A stretch of DNA of 64,000 nt from Thalassospira indica (GTDB taxonomy: Bacteria > Pseudomonadota > Alphaproteobacteria > Rhodospirillales > Thalassospiraceae): NCBI RefSeq assembly GCF_003403095.1, contig NZ_CP031555.1:1240001-1304000 (forward strand), given 5' to 3'. A program made the translations under genes and the position numbers. Positions 37,829 to 46,228 of the stretch are shown here, piece by piece (within the stretch, counting starts at the first letter, position 1; every line of letters starts with the position of its first letter). The notes under the pieces were generated by a model. The model had not been told where the DNA came from. It did not search any database and saw only the letters and a list, made by a program, of their open reading frames with translations.

Positions 37829-38631
37829 TGGCCAACCTGCTCAGAAAACCAAATGGAACCACAGGCAAGGTCCACGATATCACGGTTGAAAGTGCCAATT
37901 GGGGATATGTCGGCTTTGGCCTCTATCACCTCAAGGCCGGTGAGAGTGCAGCCGAAGTAACCGGCGATCGCGAGGTCATTCTGGTTCTGGTCGAAGGCAA
38001 GGCGCAGATTTCGGTCGGTGATCAGGATTTTGGTGAGCTTGGCAAGCGTATGAGCGTGTTTGAGCGCATTCCACCAGCCTGTGTGTACGCCCCGAATGAC
38101 AGTGAATGGCAAGCGGTGGCGACCACGGATTGCACAATCGGCGTCTGCACCGCACCGGGCAAGGGAAATTACCCGGCACGCGTGATCGAGAATATCGAAC
38201 TGGTGGAACGTGGCAAAGGCGCGAATACGCGCTATATTCACCCGATTGCAATGGAAGAAAAAGACATTGCCGACAGTCTTTTGGTGACCGAAGTCTTTAC
38301 TCCACAAGGCAATTGGTCAAGCTATCCGCCGCATCGTCATGACGAGGATAACTATCCCGACATGACCTATCTTGAGGAAACATACTACCATCGCCTCAAT
38401 CCCAAACAGGGATTTGGTTTCCAGCGGGTCTTTACCGAAGATGGCGAACTAGATGAAACCATGGCGGTGTCAGACGGTGATGTTGTGCTGGTGCCCAAAG
38501 GCCATCATCCATGTGGCAGCCCTTATGGCTATGAGATGTATTACCTGAATGTCATGGCAGGCCCTATGCGCAAATGGCGGTTTCAGAACCATCCGGACCA
38601 TGACTGGATATTCCAGCGCGACAGCAAGTGA
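37828..38631 (+). CDS. iolB: IolB, 5-deoxy-glucuronate isomerase
   Basis: 267 residues, a bicupin. The metal site is in NWSSYPPHRHDEDNYPDMTYLEETYYHRL with GFGFQRVFT. IolB isomerises 5-deoxy-glucuronate to 2-deoxy-5-keto-gluconate, the IolC substrate. It is the last clear gene of the operon. The expected iolA (methylmalonate-semialdehyde dehydrogenase) is not in the window. Confidence 0.95.
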   Translation: MANLLRKPNGTTGKVHDITVESANWGYVGFGLYHLKAGESAAEVTGDREVILVLVEGKAQISVGDQDFGELGKRMSVFERIPPACVYAPNDSEWQAVATTDCTIGVCTAPGKGNYPARVIENIELVERGKGANTRYIHPIAMEEKDIADSLLVTEVFTPQGNWSSYPPHRHDEDNYPDMTYLEETYYHRLNPKQGFGFQRVFTEDGELDETMAVSDGDVVLVPKGHHPCGSPYGYEMYYLNVMAGPMRKWRFQNHPDHDWIFQRDSK

Positions 38632-39005
38632 TGCCGTTGTTTGATCCAGGACCCAACGGGGCACACAATTGCAACATGGTGACAAGCCTTGCGGTGCATG
38701 TAGTCATGGCTGTGCTTAGCGTGCTTGTGGTGTTCAGCTCCAACATTATGAACGAGGCGACCGAAGTTTCCCCGATTACGGGCATGGCGTGTAGGACCTG
38801 GCTCTTTAAGGGCCTGCCAGATTACAAACAACCTGAACGCGGAAGCCCTGCAAAAGCGCGCTATTCAACACCATGCGGGTGGTCGTATTAAAACCGGATT
38901 TTGATTTCGAGTGAGGTTTGATATCACCTCGCTTTACGTTGCAAAAGCCACCAGTGGTCTTGGTCGTCGCGGGGGTGAATAACCTTCAACTGCTTGCTTT
39001 GTCGG
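38632..39005. other. Intergenic stretch between iol and nas/nir operons
   Basis: About 370 bases. An 87-codon frame at 38628-38891 and frames on the other strand look unconvincing (no ribosome-binding site, no domain). A short inverted repeat (GAGGT...ACCTC) near 38914-38931 may be a weak terminator. Possibly remnant sequence. Confidence 0.45.
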
Positions 39006-40013
39006 TCAGTTTTGACAAAGCCGCAGGACGTTCATGCCCTGTTGGGTGAAGAACTGGATTTGTTTGCTGATCGCCAATCCGGTGTCAGGTATTTCGCCGT
39101 GTTTGTCGTTAGAGAGACTCATGCTGATAAGGGTTGCATCCCGGCGGGCCAGGGCAAGGATGTCGGGTGCCACGTCCTTGTCGTGGAAAATGATATCGGC
39201 TGTTTCGATGTTGCCGGCAACGCCGTGCGGGATGTCATAGGCGTTATCGGCACTGATTGTGACGTGCAAGGATTGACCGGATGGCACGGTTGCGCTGCTG
39301 CCTTGCGGGACAAAGGTGCGGAGATCATGTGCGAGGTCATCGGGTGTGACTTTGCCAGTGTTGTCCGCGCGCAAGGCGTTTTGGAAAAAACGGGTCCAGA
39401 AGCGCTGTCGAGACAAGCTGTCGTTCAAATGTGCGGCCACGGTTTCGCGGGCGTCACGGGCGATCTTGGCGAGGTTTGACAAGGTTGCCGGGAACACGGT
39501 TTCAAGTCGTTGCCGTAACATGCGCGCCAGTGCCGGGGCGCAGGCACCCGTCGAAATCGTGATCATGATCGGTGCGCGATCAAGTATGGCGGGCACAATG
39601 AAATCGCAATGCGCGGTCTTGTCGACGACATTCAGCAAGATGTTGCGTCGTTTGGTTGCCGCCTTGACCCGCTTGGTCAGATGGGGATTGTCCGTCGCGT
39701 CAAACACCATGATCGCGCCGTTAATCATGGTATCGACAAACGGGGCGCGTTCCCAAGTGATCTGACCGGTATTGTGCATCTTTGCAACATCATCGCACAC
39801 TTCTGGCGCAATCACCGTGATATCGGCGTGACTGCGCAGCAGAAGGCGGAGCTTGCCTGCGGCAACTTCGCCGCCCCCAAGCACAACAACCTTCTTGCCC
39901 TGCACTTTCACAAATGCCGGGAAGTAGGCGAATTTTTCGTCCGGCTGATCGGTGGTTGCCCGAGGTGCCGTGGCGTTCAGAGTACTATTCTGCGGCGCGC
40001 GGTAATACGTCAT
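39006..40013 (-). CDS. cysG: CysG-like siroheme synthase with truncated methyltransferase half
   Basis: 335 residues. Residues about 25-210 are the precorrin-2 dehydrogenase/ferrochelatase part (KVVVLGGGEVAAGKLRLLLRSHADITVIAPE, VFDATDNPHLTKRV, ISTGACAPALARMLRQRLE). The remaining 110 residues line up with the start of the SUMT (uroporphyrinogen III methyltransferase) domain: ADIIFHDKDVAPDILALARRDA and GMNVLRLCQN, where intact CysG continues VVRLKGGDPFIFGRG. The rest is missing, so the SAM site is absent and a separate CobA-type enzyme must supply precorrin-2. Last gene of the nirBD-nasA operon, providing siroheme for NirB. Confidence 0.85.
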   Translation of the reverse strand: MTYYRAPQNSTLNATAPRATTDQPDEKFAYFPAFVKVQGKKVVVLGGGEVAAGKLRLLLRSHADITVIAPEVCDDVAKMHNTGQITWERAPFVDTMINGAIMVFDATDNPHLTKRVKAATKRRNILLNVVDKTAHCDFIVPAILDRAPIMITISTGACAPALARMLRQRLETVFPATLSNLAKIARDARETVAAHLNDSLSRQRFWTRFFQNALRADNTGKVTPDDLAHDLRTFVPQGSSATVPSGQSLHVTISADNAYDIPHGVAGNIETADIIFHDKDVAPDILALARRDATLISMSLSNDKHGEIPDTGLAISKQIQFFTQQGMNVLRLCQN

Positions 40014-42693
40014 CGAGAATCTCCTTTATTTCCGGCAAGCAGGATCCGCATCCTGTCCCGGCCTGAAGCAAGCGGCCGATATCGGTCGCCGTCACGGCAT
40101 TCTGTTCAGAGATGGCTTTGCTGATTGCGGCCAAGCCAACCGAGAAGCACGAACAAATCAGGCGATCATTGATCGCCCCGGCATCGGGCATCCGCCCGGC
40201 CAAAAGCGCGTTGCGTTCAACCGGCGCGATGGCATCCGCACCAAACAGGTTTGAAACCCAGTCACGACCAAGTGCCGGGCGATCAGGGTCGACAAACAGC
40301 GCCCCGGTCATGCGATCACCCTCGAGGCGGGCAAACCGATGAACCCCCTTGTTGGCATCGGAATATTCAATGATCTGCTCAACGTCCCTGTTTGCGGCAA
40401 TCGGCAAAAGGGATTTAAACAGGATCGGGGCATCACCGGCGATTTCGTAAACCATGCTGCCCGGTCCGGTCGCACCCACCCAGTAGGGCAGTTTGGAAAG
40501 ATCGACCGGTGTGCTTGAAAACAGCAATCCCTGCCATTTGGCGCTAAACGGTTCGAGGGCGACCGGAATATGCTTGCTTTCGGGTTGGCCGGAGTGGGGG
40601 TCAACATTGGGGGGCTGTAGTCGACCAATCCCACCCGCGGCCGAGAAGACATCGTTCCAGTGCATCGGAACGAAAACCTGTCCTGGTGTTTGTGCATCCG
40701 TAATTGCCACCCGCATCAACGCAGTGCCATGCGGGCTTTTGATCCGTGCGATCCCGCCATCAGCAAGGCCGTAAAGCGCAGCATCCGTTGGGTGAATTTC
40801 AAGCAAGGGTTCAGGGCGATGCGCGCTGAGCCGGGCGGCAGTGCCCGTGCGCGTCATGGTGTGCCACTGATCGCGGTAACGACCGCTATTGGCAATCAGC
40901 GGATATTCCCGGCTGGTTTGAGATTGCGGGCCACTATGCGTAATTCCAAGCATCTTGGCGCGCCCACTTGATGTGGTGAAGATCCCATCGCCATAAAGGC
41001 GGGTTGCGCCATTCGCAGGCTGAGATTTGCGCGAGGCCGGCCATTGAAACGGTGCCATGCTATCGTAGGCCGATTTTCTGGCCTTGTGCCATGAACCGAT
41101 ATCAAAGGCACGTGTGCCATCATTTTCGAATTCCGACAGGGCGGCGTGCTCGGCAAAGATGTCGCTTGGGTCCTTGTATTTGAACGCCTTGGCAAAGCCC
41201 ATGGCCTTGGCGACTTCGGACATGATCCACCAGTCTGGCTTGGCATTGCCAAGGGCCTCTCGGAACGGACGTTGGCGCGAAATGCGTCGTTCGGAATTGG
41301 TGACCGTGCCCGATTTTTCGGCCCAACCGGCAGCGGGGAGTTTGATGTCGGCATGGCGCAATGTATCGGTATCGTTCACCACATCCGAAACAATCACCAA
41401 AGGACAGCGCGAAAGCGCAAGCCGTACGCGATCGGCATCCGGAAGGCTGACAGCCGGATTGGTCGCCATGATCCACACAGCCTTGATTTCACCACGCTCA
41501 ATGGCGCGGAACATATCAACCGCCTTGTATCCTTCGCCCTGTTCAAGAACATCGGATTTCCAGAACCGACGCACGCGATCAACATCAATCGGGTCATTGG
41601 GGTTCATGTGGGCGGCCAATTGATTGGCAAGCCCGCCAACTTCGCGTCCGCCCATGGCATTGGGCTGGCCGGTGACGGAAAACGGGCCTGAACCCGGCTT
41701 TCCGACGCGTCCTGTTGCCAGATGGCAATTCAGGATCGAATTGACCTTGTCCGATCCGCTTGAGGACTGGTTTACCCCTTGCGAGAACACGGTGACGGTG
41801 CGTTCAAAGGCAGCAAACCAGTTAAAGAACGTTTCCAGTTTTCCCAGACCCGAGCCGAGTTCATCAGCGCTTTCATGGGTGTCGAGCCCGCATTTTTCTG
41901 CGGTTGTCTCGATATCAGGGCAGTCAGCACGTGCTTCTGCCACGGCGCGTTCGTAGCCGGTCACATGACGGGCCACGTAACGAAGGTCAGTATTGCGGGT
42001 TTGATCAAGCCAGGCCAGCAACCCGTTAAACAGGGCAACGTCGCTGCCCGGTTTGATCGGCAGGTGCAGATCGGCAATATCGCAACTTGCCGTCCGCCTG
42101 GGATCAATCACGACGATCTTTGTGCCGTGTTTTTCCTTGGCCGCACGCAGGCGCTGGTTTAGCACCGGGTGACACCATGCCAGATTTGATCCGGTCAGAA
42201 TGACCAGATCGGCGATTTCAAGATCCTCGTAACAGCCCGGCACAACGTCCGCACCAAACGCCCGCTTATGTCCGACTACGGTTGATGCCATGCACAGCCG
42301 GGAATTGGTATCGATATGCGGTGATCCGATGAAGCCTTTGATCAGCTTGTTGGCGACATAGTAATCCTCGGTCAGAAGTTGACCCGAGACATAAAACGCC
42401 ACCGACTTCGGACCATGCTGTTCGATGGTATCGCGCAGGCGCTTTGCCGTTTCGCCAATCGCATCATTCCATGCGACCGGCTTGCCATCGACTTCGGGTT
42501 CCAGCAGGCGAATATCGCGCTGTTCCTCGGCCATGATGGTATCGATCAGCGCGGCACCCTTGGAACATATCCGCCCGAAATTGGCCGGATGATCCGGATC
42601 GCCGCCGACAGCCCATCCATCACGGGTTGGCGAAATGATCAGGCCACAGCCAACACCGCAATAGGGGCAGGTTGTTTTGACCTCATCCTGCAT
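39985..42693 (-). CDS. nasA: NasA, assimilatory nitrate reductase catalytic subunit
   Basis: 902 residues, cytoplasmic (no Tat signal). N-terminal [4Fe-4S] site C9, C12, C16, C43 (CPYCGVGC...ICSKG). Molybdopterin-guanine-dinucleotide fold follows, including GSPHIDTNSRLCMAS with the cysteine in the usual Mo-ligand region. The C-terminal tail (from about residue 845) is a BFD-like [2Fe-2S] domain: CSCFSVGLAAISKAI...GTGCGSCLPEIKEIL. It reduces nitrate to nitrite. Overlaps nirD by 11 bases and cysG by 29. Confidence 0.96.
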   Translation of the reverse strand: MQDEVKTTCPYCGVGCGLIISPTRDGWAVGGDPDHPANFGRICSKGAALIDTIMAEEQRDIRLLEPEVDGKPVAWNDAIGETAKRLRDTIEQHGPKSVAFYVSGQLLTEDYYVANKLIKGFIGSPHIDTNSRLCMASTVVGHKRAFGADVVPGCYEDLEIADLVILTGSNLAWCHPVLNQRLRAAKEKHGTKIVVIDPRRTASCDIADLHLPIKPGSDVALFNGLLAWLDQTRNTDLRYVARHVTGYERAVAEARADCPDIETTAEKCGLDTHESADELGSGLGKLETFFNWFAAFERTVTVFSQGVNQSSSGSDKVNSILNCHLATGRVGKPGSGPFSVTGQPNAMGGREVGGLANQLAAHMNPNDPIDVDRVRRFWKSDVLEQGEGYKAVDMFRAIERGEIKAVWIMATNPAVSLPDADRVRLALSRCPLVIVSDVVNDTDTLRHADIKLPAAGWAEKSGTVTNSERRISRQRPFREALGNAKPDWWIMSEVAKAMGFAKAFKYKDPSDIFAEHAALSEFENDGTRAFDIGSWHKARKSAYDSMAPFQWPASRKSQPANGATRLYGDGIFTTSSGRAKMLGITHSGPQSQTSREYPLIANSGRYRDQWHTMTRTGTAARLSAHRPEPLLEIHPTDAALYGLADGGIARIKSPHGTALMRVAITDAQTPGQVFVPMHWNDVFSAAGGIGRLQPPNVDPHSGQPESKHIPVALEPFSAKWQGLLFSSTPVDLSKLPYWVGATGPGSMVYEIAGDAPILFKSLLPIAANRDVEQIIEYSDANKGVHRFARLEGDRMTGALFVDPDRPALGRDWVSNLFGADAIAPVERNALLAGRMPDAGAINDRLICSCFSVGLAAISKAISEQNAVTATDIGRLLQAGTGCGSCLPEIKEILDDVLPRAAE

Positions 42694-43033
42694 GGCGCAA
42701 TCCAGCTTGCAGTTCGGTCAGGCCAACACGGACAATCCCATCAATGACCTGGCATTCCACCTTGGCAGCACAGCCGTCATCGGGTCCCTGTGTCTCGCCG
42801 GTTTCAAGCGAGAACACCATGTTGTGCAACGGACAGGTCACGAAATGACCATGGACGATGCCCTGTGCCAGTGGCCCTTGTTTGTGCGGGCAGCGGTCCA
42901 GCAACGCAAAGATCTGATCATCAAGCGTTCTGAAAATCGCAATGCGATCCGTTTCGGTTTGCAGGGTGCGTGCCCCTTGCTGCGGGATGTTGGCAGCGGG
43001 TCCGACTTCTACCCATGTCAGAGTGTTGCTCAT
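42683..43033 (-). CDS. nirD: NirD, nitrite reductase small subunit (Rieske-like)
   Basis: 116 residues. Rieske-type cluster site in RCPHKQGPLAQGIVHGHFVTCPLHNMVFSLETGE: C-x-H and C-x2-H are both complete, so a [2Fe-2S] cluster is expected, unlike some NirD proteins that have lost it. Works with NirB. Five bases separate it from nirB. Confidence 0.94.
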   Translation of the reverse strand: MSNTLTWVEVGPAANIPQQGARTLQTETDRIAIFRTLDDQIFALLDRCPHKQGPLAQGIVHGHFVTCPLHNMVFSLETGETQGPDDGCAAKVECQVIDGIVRVGLTELQAGLRHAG

Positions 43034-43038
43034 CTGTC

Positions 43039-45510
43039 TTACTCCGCTGCGACCATCGAAAGGGGGGTGAATTCGTGCGCGTCAACGCCTTCGGATGCGC
43101 GTTCTGCCCATGGATCAATCTGCGCTGTTTTCTGACTGATCATGAAGCGTTCAAACAGCGCCTTGCGGTTGGCTTCGTCATCGACGACCCGTTCCTGAAC
43201 ATGTTTCAGGCCGACCCGTTCGATCCATGGGGCCGTGCGTTCAAGGTATCGGGCTTCTTCACGGTAAAGCTGAATAAACGCGCCGCAATATTCCTTGACC
43301 TCGTCGTCAGAGGTGACCTTGCACAGAAGATCGGTCGCACGGACATGAATGCCGCCATTGCCACCAACATGCAGGTCCCAGCCACCATCGGTGGCCACAA
43401 CGCCGAAATCCTTGATGGTTGCTTCGGCGCAGTTGCGTGGGCAGCCCGATACGGCCATTTTGAACTTGTGGGGCATCCAGGACCCCCATGTCATTTTTTC
43501 GAGTTCGACGGCCATGCCCATCGACATCTGTGTGCCAAAGCGACACCATTCCTGCCCAACGCAGCTTTTGACTGTTCGAAGCGATTTGCCATAGGCATGA
43601 CCCGATACCATGCCCGCTGCATTCAGGTCGGCCCAGACAGCCGGCAGGTCTTCTTTTTTGACCCCCAAAAGGTCAATGCGCTGACCGCCGGTAACCTTGA
43701 CGGTGGGGATTTCGAACTTGTCGGCAACATCGGCAATCGCACGCAATTCACGCGGGTTGGTCAAGCCACCCCACATGCGCGGAATAACCGAATAGGTGCC
43801 GTCTTTCTGGATGTTGGCGTGAACGCGTTCGTTGATAAAGCGTGACGCACCGTGATCGACATATTCACCCGGCCACGCCGCCAGCAGGTAATAGTTCAAT
43901 GCCGGGCGGCAAACATGACAGCCATCAGATGACTTCCATTCCAGTTCCTGCATGACAGCCGGCATGGATTTCAGGTTTTTGGCAATGATCAGACGACGGA
44001 CGCTGTCATGATCATGATCGGTGCAGGTGCAGATCGGCTTGACCGTCGCGGCCTGATAATCCCCGCCAAGGGTAGCGGCCAACAGGTTTTCAACAAGACC
44101 TGAACAGGACCCGCAGGATGCCGATGCCTTGGTATGGCCTTTGACCTCATCAAGGGTGGTCAGGCTCTTTTCACTGATGGCGGCAACGATCGATCCTTTG
44201 CAAACGCCGTTACAGCCACAAATCTCTGCATCGTCTGGCAGGGCTGCAACGGCATCAAGAGGGTTTCCAGAAGATCCCGCTGCAAATGCCTGACCAAAGG
44301 CAAGTGTGTCACGCAGTTCGGTGACGTCTTCGCCGTCCTTCATCAGCTGGAAATACCAGCCGCCATCGGATGTGTCGCCATACAGGACCGCACCCTTGAT
44401 CTTGCCGTCTTCAAGAACGATGCGCTTGTAAACGCCGCGACCTGCATCGCGGAAAACGATTTCCTCTGTCTCGCCGCCGCCGGAAAAATCACCTGCGGAA
44501 AAGACATCGACACCTGTCACCTTAAGCTTGGTCGAGGTGACCGAACCGGTATAGCCATCAGTTTCGATTTCGGCCATGTGATCGGCCAGCGATTTGGCCA
44601 TTTCAAACAACGGGGCAACCAGACCATAACATTGACCGCGGTGCTGAACGCATTCGCCAACGGCAAAGATCGCCGGATCACTGGTGGTCATGACATCGTC
44701 AACAACGATGCCGCGTTCGACTGCAACACCCGCGTCTGCGGCAAGGCGCCCATTGGGGCGAATGCCAACAGCCATAACCACCAGATCAGCCGGGATCATG
44801 CGTCCGTCTTTAAGGCGAACGCCGGTAACATGTTCACTGCCAACGATCTCGGCGGTATCGGCCTCGGTAATCACCGTGATGCCGCGACGTTCCAGTTCTT
44901 GCGCCAGAAGATAACCTGCCGACGGGTCAAGCTGGCGTTCCATTACATGGCCTGCCAGATGCAAAACCGTGACATCCATGCCGCGCGATTGCAGGCCAAC
45001 GGCCGCTTCAAGGCCCAGAAGGCCGCCGCCGATGACGACAGCCGGGCCGCCCTTGGCAGCAGCACCCAGCATGGTGTCGACATCATCGACATCGCGGAAG
45101 GTGACTACGCCGTCAAGCTTGTGACCGGGAACCGGGATGATGATCGGATCAGAACCGGTTGCCAGCAAAAGCTGGTCATATTCAGTTTCGGTTCCGCTTT
45201 TGGAAATCACCACTTTGCGGTCGCGGTCGATCTTGATCACCGGGTCACCGGAATAAAGATGGATGTTGTTTTCGGTGTACCATTCCGGGCTGTTGATCAC
45301 GATTTCGTCGAAATCCTTTTCGCCAGACAGCAGTGGCGACAGCATGATGCGGTTATAGTTCACGCGCGGCTCGGCACCGAAAACGGTGATGTCATATTTG
45401 TCTGGTGCGCGGTTCAGGATTTCTTCAACGGTCCGCATGCCGGCCATGCCGTTGCCGATGACAACCAGGCGGGCTTTGGCGGTTCGTAATGCAGCAGTGA
45501 CGTGGTTCAT
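43039..45510 (-). CDS. nirB: NirB, assimilatory NADH-nitrite reductase large subunit
   Basis: 823 residues from ATG 45510. N-terminal FAD and NAD(P)H domains (LVVIGNGMAGMRTVEEIL; AVVIGGGLLGLEAAVGLQSRGMDV). A middle BFD-like [2Fe-2S] part (EICGCNGVCKGSIVAAI, SCGSCSGLVENLL) precedes the siroheme/[4Fe-4S] ligand set SCVGQEWCRFG...SGCPRNCAEA near the C-terminus. It reduces nitrite to ammonium with NADH. Preceded by a sigma54-like promoter and a leader terminator, so nitrogen and nitrate control are expected. Confidence 0.96.
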   Translation of the reverse strand: MNHVTAALRTAKARLVVIGNGMAGMRTVEEILNRAPDKYDITVFGAEPRVNYNRIMLSPLLSGEKDFDEIVINSPEWYTENNIHLYSGDPVIKIDRDRKVVISKSGTETEYDQLLLATGSDPIIIPVPGHKLDGVVTFRDVDDVDTMLGAAAKGGPAVVIGGGLLGLEAAVGLQSRGMDVTVLHLAGHVMERQLDPSAGYLLAQELERRGITVITEADTAEIVGSEHVTGVRLKDGRMIPADLVVMAVGIRPNGRLAADAGVAVERGIVVDDVMTTSDPAIFAVGECVQHRGQCYGLVAPLFEMAKSLADHMAEIETDGYTGSVTSTKLKVTGVDVFSAGDFSGGGETEEIVFRDAGRGVYKRIVLEDGKIKGAVLYGDTSDGGWYFQLMKDGEDVTELRDTLAFGQAFAAGSSGNPLDAVAALPDDAEICGCNGVCKGSIVAAISEKSLTTLDEVKGHTKASASCGSCSGLVENLLAATLGGDYQAATVKPICTCTDHDHDSVRRLIIAKNLKSMPAVMQELEWKSSDGCHVCRPALNYYLLAAWPGEYVDHGASRFINERVHANIQKDGTYSVIPRMWGGLTNPRELRAIADVADKFEIPTVKVTGGQRIDLLGVKKEDLPAVWADLNAAGMVSGHAYGKSLRTVKSCVGQEWCRFGTQMSMGMAVELEKMTWGSWMPHKFKMAVSGCPRNCAEATIKDFGVVATDGGWDLHVGGNGGIHVRATDLLCKVTSDDEVKEYCGAFIQLYREEARYLERTAPWIERVGLKHVQERVVDDEANRKALFERFMISQKTAQIDPWAERASEGVDAHEFTPLSMVAAE

Positions 45511-45548
45511 TTGTCTCTGGCTCCTCGTCGCGGGATGCGAATTGGCAC

Positions 45549-45600
45549 AAAAAAACGCCCGATGCGGCCTGCCCTCAAAAGAGGCATTTCGCAACGGACG
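45549..45600 (-). terminator. Leader terminator upstream of nirB (likely NasT-controlled attenuator)
   Basis: In minus-strand sense CGTCCGTTGCG (45600-45590) pairs with CGCATCGGGCG (45566-45556) with one wobble and one mismatch. An inner TGCCTC/GAGGGCA stem fills the loop, and seven T follow (45555-45549). It sits 39 bases before the nirB start, where it would stop transcription unless read through. Confidence 0.8.
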
Positions 45601-45613
45601 TCGTTATCCGGTG

Positions 45614-45629
45614 AACCCGTCTTTGGATT
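45614..45629 (-). promoter_or_regulatory. Hexaloop hairpin in nirB leader, candidate ANTAR target
   Basis: AATCC-AAAGAC-GGGTT in minus sense forms a five-pair stem (one G-U) with a six-base loop that has A at position 1 and G at 4, as in ANTAR-binding hairpins. It lies just upstream of the terminator. A clear partner hairpin was not identified. Confidence 0.45.
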
Positions 45630-45698
45630 CTTTATACATACAATCGGCTTTTTCGCCGGAGCCGCAGGCGACACTGCCCGCGCTCTTCCTTCAATATA

Positions 45699-45715
45699 TT
45701 CAAGTGCCGTGCCAG
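45699..45715 (-). promoter_or_regulatory. sigma54-type promoter of nirB operon
   Basis: CTGGCACGGCACTTGAA on the minus strand matches CTGGCACG-N4-TTGCA with the -12 C replaced by A. The predicted start near 45689 gives a leader of about 180 bases holding the ANTAR-like hairpin and terminator. This agrees with Ntr control of nitrate assimilation. Confidence 0.7.
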
Positions 45716-45963
45716 AATTGAAATTTGAGAAAATTATCTTTTAACAAACTGAAAATATTGATGAAAAGACTTGTCCGGCAGATTGGGGAATTTGGCTGAA
45801 TTCATTAAAATGTTCAAAAAATAGTCACTGCGAGAAGTGAGTGATTTAAATTTGTGCAAAAAATAGTCATTTTGGCGCCCTGAAAAACATTCTGTGCAGA
45901 TGCGGTCGTCAAATTATGATTATTTTCAACGATTTGATGGAATTGTCCCGCATCGCGGAAGAA

Positions 45964-45981
45964 CTGGCGCGGTGTTTGCAA
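45964..45981 (+). promoter_or_regulatory. sigma54-type promoter of nitrate transporter gene
   Basis: CTGGCGCGGTGTTTGCAA matches CTGGCACG-N4-TTGCAW with a single change (A to G) in the -24 box, and has the conserved GG and GC spacing. The start would lie near 45992, giving a leader of about 235 bases before ATG 46229. Confidence 0.7.
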
Positions 45982-45992
45982 TACCGGTTTCG

Positions 45993-46061
45993 TGTGAGCA
46001 GCTTTGACGAAAGCATTCCCAATGACGGGTGGCTCACAGTTCTTCGTCCAACGGCGGACGA
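45993..46061 (+). ncRNA. Structured leader RNA, candidate NasT (ANTAR) target
   Basis: TGTGAGC (45993-45999) pairs with GCTCACA (46032-46038), closing a unit that contains CCC-AATGAC-GGG (46018-46029). A second hairpin TCGTCC-AACGGC-GGACGA (46044-46061) has a perfect six-pair stem. Both hexaloops have A at position 1 and G at 4, the rule for ANTAR-binding dual hairpins. A GCGCG/CGCGC stem follows near 46079-46093. nasT lies downstream of the transporter gene. Confidence 0.55.
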
Positions 46062-46228
46062 TCAGACGTTTGGAACAGCAGCGCGATGAGCGCGCAGCCT
46101 TTCCGATACGAATGACGGGCCGCCTGCGGACATCTTCCAGATGAAGCATGAGGCCCATGGGGAAAAACCGTCGGTCGTACAAAGCAAACATCAAGCTCTG
46201 CGCGACCTAAACGAAGGGCTTCAATGTT

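Larger units (their letters stand above)
45721..46228. other. Divergent control region between nirB and nitrate transporter
   Basis: About 500 bases without an accepted gene. It contains the forward sigma54-like promoter (45964-45981) and the structured leader (45993-46061) of the transporter gene. The part next to the nirB promoter is AT-rich (45721-45860). Confidence 0.65.

Noticed and set aside
38628..38891. 87-codon frame after iolB
   Set aside because: No ribosome-binding site of its own and a patchwork composition; frames on the opposite strand are just as long.
44134..45489. 451-codon frame opposite nirB
   Set aside because: Antisense shadow of a well conserved gene; no ribosome-binding site or domain.
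45814..46194. 126-codon frame between nirB and the nitrate transporter
   Set aside because: Overlaps the sigma54-like promoter and structured leader; the composition is not protein-like.
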